From positions 1 to 33,860 of the forward strand of contig CACYEP010000146.1 of NCBI GenBank assembly GCA_902773425.1: 33,860 bases of DNA. The letters are read 5' to 3'. Under the pieces are notes generated by a model, which saw nothing but the letters and a program-made list of their open reading frames with translations, did no database searches and was not told the DNA's origin. This stretch comes from an uncultured Erysipelotrichaceae bacterium. Lineage in GTDB: Bacteria > Bacillota_I > Bacilli_A > Erysipelotrichales > Erysipelotrichaceae. The translations under genes and the position numbers were made by a program. Shown here one piece after another: positions 14,961 to 22,176 of the stretch; the stretch's first letter is position 1, and every line of letters starts with the position of its first letter.

Positions 14961-16070
14961 ATGAAATTTGCTAACATCAGAAAGCACATTATGACCGGTA
15001 TCTCGTTCTTGATCCCGATGGTTGTAATGGCTGGTATCATGGGCGCGATCCAGAAGGCATTCAGCTGGAACGGCGTTCCATTATCTGAACCGACTGTTTC
15101 CGGCTTAGCTTATTCCGGATACAAGATTTTCAGCATTACTGACTACATGCACATGCTCCAAGAATTAAACGGCAACGGCTTCAACTGGGCTTATGCATTC
15201 TTATGCGCAGGTATCGCTTACTCGATCGGCGACCGTCCGGGTATTGTTCCGGGCTTCGCAATCGGTTACTACGCAGGCGGCCCGACCAAGACCGGTTTCG
15301 TAGGCGCGATGATCATGGGCTTCATCATTGGTTACATTGTTAAATGGATGAAGAGCTGGAAGATGCCGAAGGCTTTACAGGGTTTAATGCCTGTATTGAT
15401 TATCCCGGTATTATCCACTGCTTTAGCTACCTGGCTGTTCTTCGGAATCTTCATGGGCCCGATTTCCTCGCTCATGATCGCTTTCCAGAACTGGATCCAG
15501 AGCTTAGCTTCCGGTTCCTTATTCGTAGTCGGCGCTGTCATCGGCGCATGCATGGGCTTCGATATGGGCGGTCCGGTTAACAAGACTGCTTCCATGGCTG
15601 CTAACGCTTTATACGCTGACGCTCCGGACGGAATCGGCGGATGCGCTGAAACCGCGAAGATTATCGGTGGTATGACCCCGGCAATCGGTATGGGTTTAGC
15701 TGCCATCATCGCTCCGAAGAAGTTCACCGAACAACAGAAGAACGCTGCTTACACCTGCATCCCGATGGGCTTATGCTTCATCACCGAAGGTGTATTACCG
15801 TTCGTTGCAGAAGATCCGGTACGTGTTATCGGTTCCTCCATGCTCGGTTCTGCAATCGCTTCCGGCTTAGCAATGGTTTGGGGTGTTAACACTCCGGCTG
15901 CTCACGGCGGTGTCTTAGTTGCTCCGTTATCCAACAACATCGGTTTATGGCTGCTCGCTTGCGCGATCGGTTCCGTAATCACCGGCGTTCTGTATGCGGT
16001 GTTAAAGAAGAAACCGGAAGAAGAAGAAGTTAAAGAAGAAGAAGTTGTTGATTTAGACATCGATCTGTAA
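14961..16070 (+). CDS. PTS fructose-type EIIC permease
   Basis: A 369-residue membrane permease. The start KHIMTGISFLIPMVVMAGI and the loop GFDMGGPVNKTASMAANALY (about 194-213) are diagnostic of fructose-family EIIC. Eight to ten hydrophobic segments span it, and the C-terminal tail is cytosolic: KKKPEEEEVKEEE then VVDLDIDL. The tail copies the last 11 residues of the EIIA with one conservative change. The gene uses a narrow codon set (GCT, TTA, TCC), as expected for high expression. The sugar is not determined; the neighbouring aldolase suggests a ketose (fructose, tagatose or sorbose) or a polyol. Confidence 0.93.
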   Translation: MKFANIRKHIMTGISFLIPMVVMAGIMGAIQKAFSWNGVPLSEPTVSGLAYSGYKIFSITDYMHMLQELNGNGFNWAYAFLCAGIAYSIGDRPGIVPGFAIGYYAGGPTKTGFVGAMIMGFIIGYIVKWMKSWKMPKALQGLMPVLIIPVLSTALATWLFFGIFMGPISSLMIAFQNWIQSLASGSLFVVGAVIGACMGFDMGGPVNKTASMAANALYADAPDGIGGCAETAKIIGGMTPAIGMGLAAIIAPKKFTEQQKNAAYTCIPMGLCFITEGVLPFVAEDPVRVIGSSMLGSAIASGLAMVWGVNTPAAHGGVLVAPLSNNIGLWLLACAIGSVITGVLYAVLKKKPEEEEVKEEEVVDLDIDL

Positions 16071-16109
16071 TCAACTTAAATCGTTCATATAGAAAGAGGA
16101 CACAAATCT

Positions 16110-16994
16110 ATGTATGTAAACATGAAGTATCTCCTTGATAACGCGAACCGTGACGGTTATGCCGTAATGGCAGTTAACAGCGTTAACATGGAAATGGCAA
16201 GAGCTGTCATTGAAGCAGCGGAAGAACTTCATTCTCCGATCATCGTTCAGTTCGGTGTCGGTCAGATGTCGAAACTGGCGCATCCGTCGGAAATGGTTCC
16301 GATGATCAAAGCGATGGCAGAAAGAGCGAGCGTTCCGGTATGCTTAAACTTAGACCACGGCCCGTCTTTAGAGGCGGTTGTCGAAGCGATTCATTGGGGT
16401 TTCTCCAATGTAATGCTCGACGCTTCTTCCTTACCGTTTGAAGAAAACGTAAGAAGATCCCGTATGGTTGTTGATTTAGCACACGCAAAGGGTATCAGTG
16501 TTGAAGCGGAATTAGGTCATGTCGGCCAGGCGGCGGACGGCGATGACAACCGTGATGACTTATACACGAATGTTGCTCAGGCCAGAGAATTTGTTGATCG
16601 TACCGGTGTTGACGCATTAGCGGTAGCAATCGGCACGGCGCACGGTAATTATCCGAAGGGATATGTTCCAAAACTTGATTTCCAGAGACTTGCGGAACTC
16701 AAAGCGGAATTAAAGATGCCGTTAGTATTGCACGGCGGCTCCGGTTCCGGTGAAGAAAACATCCGTAAGGCTGTGGCAGGCGGTATCAATAAGATCAATG
16801 TCTGCACCGACGCATTCCACGCGGCAGAAGACGCGATGAAGGCGAAATGGGAGGAAGCTCCGGGTACAGATTATCTGAATATCATGATGACTGCGGAAGC
16901 AGCGATCAAGAAATTCGTGAAAGATTATATCCGCTTGATCGGATCAAACGATCGTTATATTTTCGAAGCTGCAGACAACGGCAGCAAGGAATAA
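16110..16994 (+). CDS. Class II ketose-bisphosphate aldolase
   Basis: A 294-residue zinc aldolase that splits a ketose 1,6-bisphosphate (fructose or tagatose) into dihydroxyacetone phosphate and glyceraldehyde 3-phosphate. Visible active-site residues are Asp82 and His83 in NLDHG, Glu134 in EAELGHVGQ, His178 in GTAHGNYPKG and His208 in LHGGSGS, followed by the phosphate-binding NKINVCTD. The length fits the KbaY/GatY/FbaA family. It is the last gene of the PTS operon before a strong terminator, so it should act on the phosphosugar brought in by the PTS after a second phosphorylation. The 1-phosphofructokinase-type kinase for that step is not in the window. Fructose versus tagatose specificity cannot be read. 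Confidence 0.92.
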   Translation: MYVNMKYLLDNANRDGYAVMAVNSVNMEMARAVIEAAEELHSPIIVQFGVGQMSKLAHPSEMVPMIKAMAERASVPVCLNLDHGPSLEAVVEAIHWGFSNVMLDASSLPFEENVRRSRMVVDLAHAKGISVEAELGHVGQAADGDDNRDDLYTNVAQAREFVDRTGVDALAVAIGTAHGNYPKGYVPKLDFQRLAELKAELKMPLVLHGGSGSGEENIRKAVAGGINKINVCTDAFHAAEDAMKAKWEEAPGTDYLNIMMTAEAAIKKFVKDYIRLIGSNDRYIFEAADNGSKE

Positions 16995-17005
16995 CTGTAT
17001 CGCTC

Positions 17006-17040
17006 AGCAGGCGGAAGGGAAATCCTTCTGCCTGCTTTTT
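17006..17040 (+). terminator. Intrinsic terminator of the PTS operon
   Basis: AGCAGGCGGAAGG (17006-17018) pairs with CCTTCTGCCTGCT (17024-17036) with one mismatch and a 5-base loop, followed by a run of T to 17040. Confidence 0.9.
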
Positions 17041-17105
17041 ATGAAGAAACTGAATTTGCGTATTCGTCCTGAAATATCAGGCATTATATAAAGGAGAAAG
17101 AAACT

Positions 17106-17762
17106 ATGAAAATCGCAATGATTAATGAATTTTCGCAGGCAGCGAAGAATGAAATCGTCTTAAGCGCGTTAAAAGAAGTCGTTGAACCGATGGGACACAC
17201 TGTCTACAACACCGGTATGTCCACCGAAGAAGCTCCGTTACAGCTTGGTGAGCCGGGCTATCTTACCTATCTGAACATCGGTGTGCAGGCAGCGTTATTG
17301 CTGAACTCCGGCGCGGTAGACTTCGTTGTTACCGGATGCGGAACCGGCCAGGGCGCCTTGATGGCATGCAACATGATGCCGGGCGTTGTCTGCGGTTACT
17401 GCATCGAACCGTCGGATGCTTATCTGTACTTACAGATCAACAACGGTAACGCGTTATCCTTACCGTATGCGAAAGGCTTCGGATGGGGCGCGGATGTCAA
17501 CCTCCGCAACATCTTCAAGGTAGCGTTCGGTTCCCCGAAGGGAATGGGCTATCCGGCAGAACGCAAGGAATCCCAGAACCGTAACGCAGCGAAACTGAAC
17601 GAAGTGAAGGCTGCCATCGCGAAACCGTTGGTAGAAGGCTTAAAGGCTATGGACCAGGATGTTGTCCGCAAGAGCTTAACTCCGCGTTTCCTGGAATGCT
17701 TCAATGCCGGCTGCAAGGATCCGGAATTAAAAGCATTCGTTGACAGCGTATTAAACGCGTAA
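17106..17762 (+). CDS. RpiB/LacAB-family isomerase, DhuI-like
   Basis: A 218-residue protein with the RpiB core, including TGCGTGQGALMAC (about 77-89) and PGVVCGYCIEPSDAYLY, and a C-terminal extension beyond ordinary RpiB (~150). The start MKIAMINEFSQAAKN, NNGNALSLPYAKGFGWGADVNL and the length match my recollection of DhuI. That streptococcal and lactobacillal enzyme isomerises the unsaturated uronate 4-deoxy-5-hexosulose uronate in glycosaminoglycan and pectin use. Its usual partner DhuD, an SDR, is represented at 24264. AAAGGAGAAAG precedes the ATG. A CCTGA-AATA-TCAGG inverted repeat (17068-17081) upstream may be an operator. A pentose- or hexose-phosphate isomerase is the alternative. Confidence 0.8.
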   Translation: MKIAMINEFSQAAKNEIVLSALKEVVEPMGHTVYNTGMSTEEAPLQLGEPGYLTYLNIGVQAALLLNSGAVDFVVTGCGTGQGALMACNMMPGVVCGYCIEPSDAYLYLQINNGNALSLPYAKGFGWGADVNLRNIFKVAFGSPKGMGYPAERKESQNRNAAKLNEVKAAIAKPLVEGLKAMDQDVVRKSLTPRFLECFNAGCKDPELKAFVDSVLNA

Positions 17763-17782
17763 AACAGTTTGGATTAAAGAAG

Positions 17783-17824
17783 AAACACTATCTCGGTTTT
17801 CACTCGGAAGCTGAGATAGTGTTT
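17783..17824 (+). terminator. Long hairpin, probable terminator of the dhuI-like gene
   Basis: AAACACTATCTC (17783-17794) and GAGATAGTGTTT (17813-17824) are perfectly complementary over 12 bp with an 18-base loop. The only T-run is the end of the stem itself, so termination is likely but less certain than for the others. It also marks the left edge of the decayed module. Confidence 0.6.
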
Positions 17825-17837
17825 GCAATTACCCGGA

Positions 17838-17900
17838 AAAAACTATGAATATGATTCCGGTACCGGACAATGGACGAAAACTGTTGCAGCCATTTCATAG
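17838..17900 (+). pseudogene. Remnant of the exported cysteine protease gene (C-terminus only)
   Basis: In one frame this reads KNYEYDSGTGQWTKTVAAIS and a TAG stop. The intact protease at 1263-1829 ends LRYGYDSAVGQWTNTICP. The shared YxYDSxxGQWTxT block, the same distance from a stop codon and the adjacent second remnant make common descent convincing. Catalytic Cys and His are absent, so nothing functional remains. Confidence 0.7.
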
Positions 17901-17909
17901 GAGATGTGT

Positions 17910-18208
17910 ATGAAAAAAGTGCTTTTAGTTTGCTTCTTGACGTTGTTGTGTGTATCCGGAAACGCAAGAGATGTTCCTTCTTCTGAACTGTCTAAAGATA
18001 TTCAGGATAGAATTTCATAGTATTATCATAAGTATTTTGCAGATATCAGCAATTTGATTCTCACCGGTTCATATTATCAGGGAGAGCCGGTGACAGATTC
18101 GGATCTTCGTCACCCTCGGAATCATTCTATTGGGTTATATTGCCGGTGGGAATCGCATTTGCAGGTTTCTTGTTTTTCTCCGGGGAAAGAAAAAATAAGG
18201 ATTTAAAA
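17910..18208 (+). pseudogene. Remnant of the exported anchored-protein gene
   Basis: An ATG at 17910 behind AGGAGATG opens a signal peptide (MKKVLLVCFLTLLCVSG), then DVPSSELSKDIQDRIS, ended by a TAG at 18018. This parallels DMPTSELSERTKQSIE of the intact 334-1143 gene. Past the stop, the same frame continues YYHKYFADISNLI to VTDSDL, matching EYYQSHFDEIVNFI to VTENDL. A large internal deletion (about 170 codons) and a frame change then join it to FYWVILPVGIAFAGFLFF, the counterpart of LYWVLLPIGCVFGSVFVF, and a basic tail. It thus keeps both ends of the parent gene and has lost the middle. A 36-residue secreted peptide could still be made. Confidence 0.8.
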
Positions 18209-18209
18209 C

Positions 18210-18229
18210 AGCAGCAGTTTTGCTGCTTT
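18210..18229 (+). terminator. Small hairpin before the gldA-like gene, weak terminator candidate
   Basis: AGCAGC (18210-18215) and GCTGCT (18222-18227) pair around an AGTTTT loop, followed by only TT before the AGGAGG ribosome site of the next gene. It may be the old terminator of the decayed gene. Confidence 0.3.
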
Positions 18230-18239
18230 AGGAGGTTAT

Positions 18240-19313
18240 ATGCAACAGTTATTTCTTCCGCGTTATACGATCGGACCGGACGCGTATGAGGCAATCGAGC
18301 CTCTGGTTTCCGGATACGGCCGGAAACTGGCTTTGGTTCATGGGGAAAAAGCCTTCAGGGCGAGTCAGGCCAAACTTCTTCCGGCGCTGAAGAATTTTGA
18401 AACCGTCTACGAAGGAGTCTACGGGAAAGAAGCTTCCTGGGACAATATTCATGCGCTGATCAACAATGAAGATGTCAAGAACGCCGACGCGATTCTGGCA
18501 ATCGGCGGAGGCAAATGCATCGATGTCGCGAAGGTGGCGGGAGACCGTTTAGGTATTCCGGTATTCTCTGTAGCGACGATTGCGTCAACCTGCGCGGCGG
18601 TGACCAAAATCAGCATCATCCACAACAATGACGGTTCCTTCAAGGAAATCGTGAAACTGAATGAACCGCCGGTACATTGTTTCATCGACAGCGACATCAT
18701 CGCGGCTTCCCCGGCAGAATACTTCTGGGCAGGCATGGGTGACGCGATGGCGAAACATGTCGAGTGCGAATTCTCCGCAAAGAACGACGTACTGGATTTC
18801 GCGAGTGAGTACGGGCGCATCGTATCGGAGCTTTGTTTCAAACCGATGATCGAACACGGTCCGGCGGCCTATGAATGTGTGAAGAACCATCAAAACTCTG
18901 CGGCTGTCGAACAGGTGATCTTGAGCATCATCATTGCGACCGGTTCGGTATCCGTGGCGGTCCATCCCAACTACAACAGCGCCGTTGCCCATGCGTTATA
19001 TTACGGTCTGACGGTGCGTGAATGGATGGAACGTAAACACCTGCACGGAGAAATCGTATCGTACGGAACTCTGGTGCAGCTAGTTGTTGACAAACAATGG
19101 GAGAACCTTGCGAAGGTTTATGCCTTCAATAAGGCCGTAGGATTACCGACAAAACTCGCAGACTTGGATCTTACGGCGGATGATCCGCTGGACGATGTGC
19201 TGGATGCGACGGTAGTCAACCAGGAACTTGATTATGTCCCGTATCCTGTGACCAAGGAAATGTTACGCAAAGCCATTGATGATCTGGAGGTCTACAACCG
19301 TGAAAATCCGTGA
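18240..19313 (+). CDS. GldA-like (glycerol dehydrogenase family) oxidoreductase
   Basis: A 357-residue iron/zinc alcohol dehydrogenase of the glycerol dehydrogenase branch. GGGK (89-92) in AIGGGKCIDVAK binds NAD. Metal ligands are expected at Asp168 (GMGDAMAKHVE), His251 (SAVAHALYYG) and His269 (RKHLHGEIVSYG). It is distinct from the other Fe-ADH at 10682. The family oxidises glycerol, diols or related polyols; several uncharacterised branches sit in sugar-acid clusters, so the substrate is open. TTAGGAGG is well placed before the ATG. A small membrane-protein gene overlaps its 3' end. Confidence 0.87.
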   Translation: MQQLFLPRYTIGPDAYEAIEPLVSGYGRKLALVHGEKAFRASQAKLLPALKNFETVYEGVYGKEASWDNIHALINNEDVKNADAILAIGGGKCIDVAKVAGDRLGIPVFSVATIASTCAAVTKISIIHNNDGSFKEIVKLNEPPVHCFIDSDIIAASPAEYFWAGMGDAMAKHVECEFSAKNDVLDFASEYGRIVSELCFKPMIEHGPAAYECVKNHQNSAAVEQVILSIIIATGSVSVAVHPNYNSAVAHALYYGLTVREWMERKHLHGEIVSYGTLVQLVVDKQWENLAKVYAFNKAVGLPTKLADLDLTADDPLDDVLDATVVNQELDYVPYPVTKEMLRKAIDDLEVYNRENP

Positions 19314-19512
19314 TATCTTCATGTATCTGTTCGCGTTCGGAGGGATCGGATTAATTGCGTATGTGCGCATCTCGTTTTCGTCCCGCCAACAGAAATCCCC
19401 GGGAAGGGCTTTGGATTATTCCGAGAAGGAAAAGAAGCTTCGCAAGATCGGCATCGTGCTGACGGTGCTGGGCGTGCTGCTGGCATGCATTCCCGCAAAA
19501 TACGCATTCTAG
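19300..19512 (+). CDS. Small two-helix membrane protein
   Basis: I do not recognise it. The start is taken as GTG 19300 because TGGAGG (19285-19290) lies nine bases before it, inside the end of the gldA-like gene; the two genes overlap by 14 bases. The 70-residue product has two hydrophobic segments (about 6-24 and 49-65) separated by a basic, glutamate-rich loop with RRALDYSEKEKKLRKI-like charge pattern, so both ends face the same side. Tight coupling suggests co-expression. A terminator follows immediately. Confidence 0.62.
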   Translation: MKIRDIFMYLFAFGGIGLIAYVRISFSSRQQKSPGRALDYSEKEKKLRKIGIVLTVLGVLLACIPAKYAF

Positions 19513-19520
19513 ACAGAATT

Positions 19521-19547
19521 CCCGGCTCTCTGCGGAGGCCGGGTTTT
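19521..19547 (+). terminator. Intrinsic terminator after the small membrane protein
   Basis: CCCGGC (19521-19526) pairs with GCCGGG (19538-19543), followed by TTTT. It separates the gldA-like unit from the hexulose-phosphate genes. Confidence 0.75.
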
Positions 19548-19603
19548 ATTTCGGTAAGATTTCCGAAGAGCGCGGTAGTAAACTGATATTGAGGTGATCA
19601 ATC

Positions 19604-20251
19604 GTGAAACTGCAGGTTGCGTTGGATACATTGACCCTGGAGGAATGTATCGAATTGCTGGAAGAAACAAAAGGTTCGGTGGATATCGCGGAAGTCGGTA
19701 CACCGTTTGTGATCCGGGAAGGAATGAGGCCGGTAAGGGAACTGAAGAAGAGATTCCCGGAACTGGAAATTCTGGCGGATGTCAAAATCATGGATGCGGG
19801 AGAACTTGAAGCGGATCATTGCTTCGAAGCCGGCGCAGATATTGTGACGGTGCTCGGTGCTTCCAATGACGCAACCGTGGCCGGTGTTGTACGGAGCGCA
19901 AAAAAACACGGCGGAAAAGTCATGGCCGATATGATCGAAGTTCATAACCTGAAAGAACGTGCGCTTCAAATTGAAAAACTCGGTGTGAATTCTATTTGCG
20001 TGCATACTGCATTCGATATTCAGAATACCGGCAAAAACCCGCTGGATGAACTGATCGAAGTCAACAAGGTTCTGACTAAGGCACAAAGCGCAGTCGCGGG
20101 CGGCGTGAAAGTACATACAGCCCGTCAAATCGCGGCGGAACATCCGGCGATTCTGGTTGTCGGCGGAGGAATTACAAATGCGCCAGACCGTGCGGCGGCA
20201 GCCAAAACCATCAAAGACATCATGAATTCCGAGGAGGCATCCCATGAATAG
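19604..20251 (+). CDS. hxlA: 3-hexulose-6-phosphate synthase
   Basis: A 215-residue TIM-barrel enzyme of the OMP-decarboxylase suprafamily. It condenses formaldehyde with ribulose 5-phosphate to hexulose 6-phosphate, or runs in reverse to supply ribulose 5-phosphate. Active-site residues are visible: Asp8 in ALDTL, Glu30 in DIAEVGTP, and the D-x-K-x-x-D block LADVKIMDAG (Asp59, Lys61, Asp64), plus GGGIT near the end. The wording is much closer to Bacillus HxlA than to keto-gulonate-phosphate decarboxylases (UlaD/SgbH). GTG is the start, set by GAGGTGA seven bases before. Its partner isomerase overlaps its end by eight bases, as in formaldehyde-fixing operons. Confidence 0.92.
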   Translation: MKLQVALDTLTLEECIELLEETKGSVDIAEVGTPFVIREGMRPVRELKKRFPELEILADVKIMDAGELEADHCFEAGADIVTVLGASNDATVAGVVRSAKKHGGKVMADMIEVHNLKERALQIEKLGVNSICVHTAFDIQNTGKNPLDELIEVNKVLTKAQSAVAGGVKVHTARQIAAEHPAILVVGGGITNAPDRAAAAKTIKDIMNSEEASHE

Positions 20252-20804
20252 CACAGAGTATGCAGGCATCATTTTGGAAGAATTATCAAAGACCTTATCT
20301 GCGGTGGATTCGGAAAAGGCAGAGCGGTTTTGTGATTTGATCGAAGAAGCGGAAGAGATTTTCTGTGCCGGTGCGGGAAGAAGCGGATTCCAGGTAAAAG
20401 GATTCGCGATGCGTTTGATGCACATGGGAAAGAAGAGCTACGTGGTCGGGGAAACCTGCACGCCGAATATCACGGCGAACGGATTATTGGTTGTCTGCAG
20501 CGGTTCGGGGTCCACAAAGTCCCTGGTCAACCATGCGAACAAGGCCAAAGAAACCGGCGCGAAGGTGGCGCTGATTACCATTGATCCGGATTCGCCGATC
20601 GGAAAGATTGCGGATGTTGTGATTGAAATCCCGGCACCGAGCCCCAAAAGTAAGAAACAGGGAAGTATTACGTCGGTTCAGCCGATGGGATCGTTGTTCG
20701 AACAGTCGGAAGGATTGTTCATGGATTCTGTCGTGATGATGTTAATGGAAAGAGAAGGCATGGACAGCGATACGATGTTCGGACGCCATGCGAATATGGA
20801 ATAG
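20244..20804 (+). CDS. hxlB: 6-phospho-3-hexuloisomerase
   Basis: A 186-residue SIS-domain isomerase that turns 3-hexulose 6-phosphate into fructose 6-phosphate. AGAGRSGFQVKGFAMRLMHMG (near 42-62), here quoted in parts AGAGRSG and AMRLMHMG, forms the phosphate-binding start. VVGETCTP, CSGSGSTKSL, SVQPMGSLFEQ and the C-terminal FGRHANME are all family landmarks shared with Bacillus HxlB. It overlaps hxlA by eight bases and has GAGGAGG before its ATG, so the pair is co-translated. The dehydrogenase that follows starts eight bases after its stop. Confidence 0.93.
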   Translation: MNSTEYAGIILEELSKTLSAVDSEKAERFCDLIEEAEEIFCAGAGRSGFQVKGFAMRLMHMGKKSYVVGETCTPNITANGLLVVCSGSGSTKSLVNHANKAKETGAKVALITIDPDSPIGKIADVVIEIPAPSPKSKKQGSITSVQPMGSLFEQSEGLFMDSVVMMLMEREGMDSDTMFGRHANME

Positions 20805-20812
20805 GGGGAACT

Positions 20813-22069
20813 ATGAAGACAAAAGCTGTACGTTTTTACGGAAAAAATGATTTGCGCCTGGAAGAATTCGAACTTCCGGAAGTTCATGATGACGCGGTGA
20901 TCATGAAGGTGATTTCGGACAGCGTCTGCATGTCCACCTACAAGGAATCCAAAAAAGGAACGGATCATGTAAGAGTTCCGAACGATATCGCGGAAAACCC
21001 GATCATTATCGGGCATGAGTTCTCCGGAGTCATCGTCAAAGCGGGAAAGAACCTGAAGGAACGTTTCCCGGAAGGAACCATGGTGGCGGCTTATCCGCCG
21101 GGACTCGGAACCAGCGGGGATCTCGGGTATGCGAAGACGACAATCGGCGGCGATTCCACGTATTCCTATCTCGAAGGAAACGATCTGGTGAATTGGCATC
21201 TGGTTCCGGAAAAGTATCCGTCATTTTATGAGGTGTCCGCAACGGAACCGTTATTCTGCGTCATCAGCGGTTTTAATTCAATGATGCATCAAATCGACGG
21301 CACGCATACCGTTGTGATGGGGCCGAAAGAAAACGGAAACGTCATCATCATGGGCGGATGCGGCCCGATGGGAATTGTCGCGACGGATTACGCGTTAGTC
21401 ATGGAACCCAAACCGAAACGCGTTGTAGTGACGGACGTGAACCAGACAAGAATCGACCGGGTGAAGTCCATGATCCGGCCGGAAAATGCCGCAAAGAACG
21501 GAATCGAATTGATTTTCGTGAACACGAAAGATCTTGAAGATGAAAAACAGTATCTTCTGGATCTCACGGATGGGGAAGGGTATGATGACGTGATGGTGTT
21601 TGCGCCGGTGCGCAGCGTCGCGGAAACCGGAAACCGCATCATGGCGAAAAACGGCTGTATGAACTTGTTCGCAGGTCCGGTGGACCCGAACTTTTCCGCG
21701 GATATCAATCTCTATGACTGTCATTATCGCGGCACGAAGATTCTGGGCTCAAGCGGAGGCACCCGGGAAGACTATATGTTCGCACTAAAAATCATGAAAG
21801 AAGGCAAGGTCAATCTGGCGCATATGTTAACGCATATCGGAGGTCTTGATTCGGTGATTGAAACTACGAAGAATCTTCCGTCGATTCCCGGCGGGAAGAA
21901 ACTGATCTACACCCAGATTTCCCTTCCGTTAACTGCCATTGACGAATTTGCGGAAAAAGGAAAAACGGATCCGCTGTTTGCGAAACTGGCGGAAATCTGC
22001 GCGCGTTACGGCGGGTTATGGAACCGCGAAGCTGAAGATTATCTTTTGGAACACGCGCCGAAAATCTGA
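20813..22069 (+). CDS. Zinc-type dehydrogenase, L-sorbose-1-phosphate reductase (SorE)-like
   Basis: A 418-residue medium-chain dehydrogenase. The N-terminal GroES-like part includes YGKNDLRLEEFELP, SVCMSTYKESKKG and IIIGHEFSGVIVKAG. The Rossmann part has IIMGGCGPMGIVATDYAL and VVVTDVNQTRIDR. The length and the STYK block resemble SorE, which reduces L-sorbose 1-phosphate to glucitol 6-phosphate with NADPH. The usual structural-zinc cysteine cluster of ADHs is not evident. Coupling to hxlAB suggests that it acts on a hexose or hexitol phosphate flowing to fructose 6-phosphate, or that it oxidises an alcohol generating formaldehyde. SorE is the closest match I can name, not a proven identity. 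Confidence 0.78.
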   Translation: MKTKAVRFYGKNDLRLEEFELPEVHDDAVIMKVISDSVCMSTYKESKKGTDHVRVPNDIAENPIIIGHEFSGVIVKAGKNLKERFPEGTMVAAYPPGLGTSGDLGYAKTTIGGDSTYSYLEGNDLVNWHLVPEKYPSFYEVSATEPLFCVISGFNSMMHQIDGTHTVVMGPKENGNVIIMGGCGPMGIVATDYALVMEPKPKRVVVTDVNQTRIDRVKSMIRPENAAKNGIELIFVNTKDLEDEKQYLLDLTDGEGYDDVMVFAPVRSVAETGNRIMAKNGCMNLFAGPVDPNFSADINLYDCHYRGTKILGSSGGTREDYMFALKIMKEGKVNLAHMLTHIGGLDSVIETTKNLPSIPGGKKLIYTQISLPLTAIDEFAEKGKTDPLFAKLAEICARYGGLWNREAEDYLLEHAPKI

Positions 22070-22071
22070 AT

Positions 22072-22104
22072 TATATAAGCCGGAAGAAATTCCGGTTTTA
22101 TATA
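22072..22104 (+). terminator. Intrinsic terminator of the hxlAB-dehydrogenase unit
   Basis: CCGGAA (22080-22085) pairs with TTCCGG (22090-22095) around GAAA. A/T pairing of the flanking TATATAA and TTTATATA lengthens the stem, and TTTT follows. Confidence 0.75.
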
Positions 22105-22114
22105 GCCATTCGGA

Positions 22115-22145
22115 TTACAATTGCAATATGAAAATGCGTTATAAT
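22115..22145 (+). promoter_or_regulatory. Candidate promoter for the kinase/DUF4139 pair
   Basis: A perfect TATAAT (22140-22145) lies 31 bases before the ATG at 22177. TTACAA (22115-22120) is 19 bases upstream, a slightly long spacer. Confidence 0.55.
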
Positions 22146-22176
22146 AACGGTAGAAAAGAAAAGTAAAGGTATCATC

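Noticed and set aside
19598-20425. A 275-codon open frame on the minus strand
   Set aside because: It is antisense to hxlA and hxlB, has no recognisable motif or ribosome site, and reflects the codon bias of the real genes.
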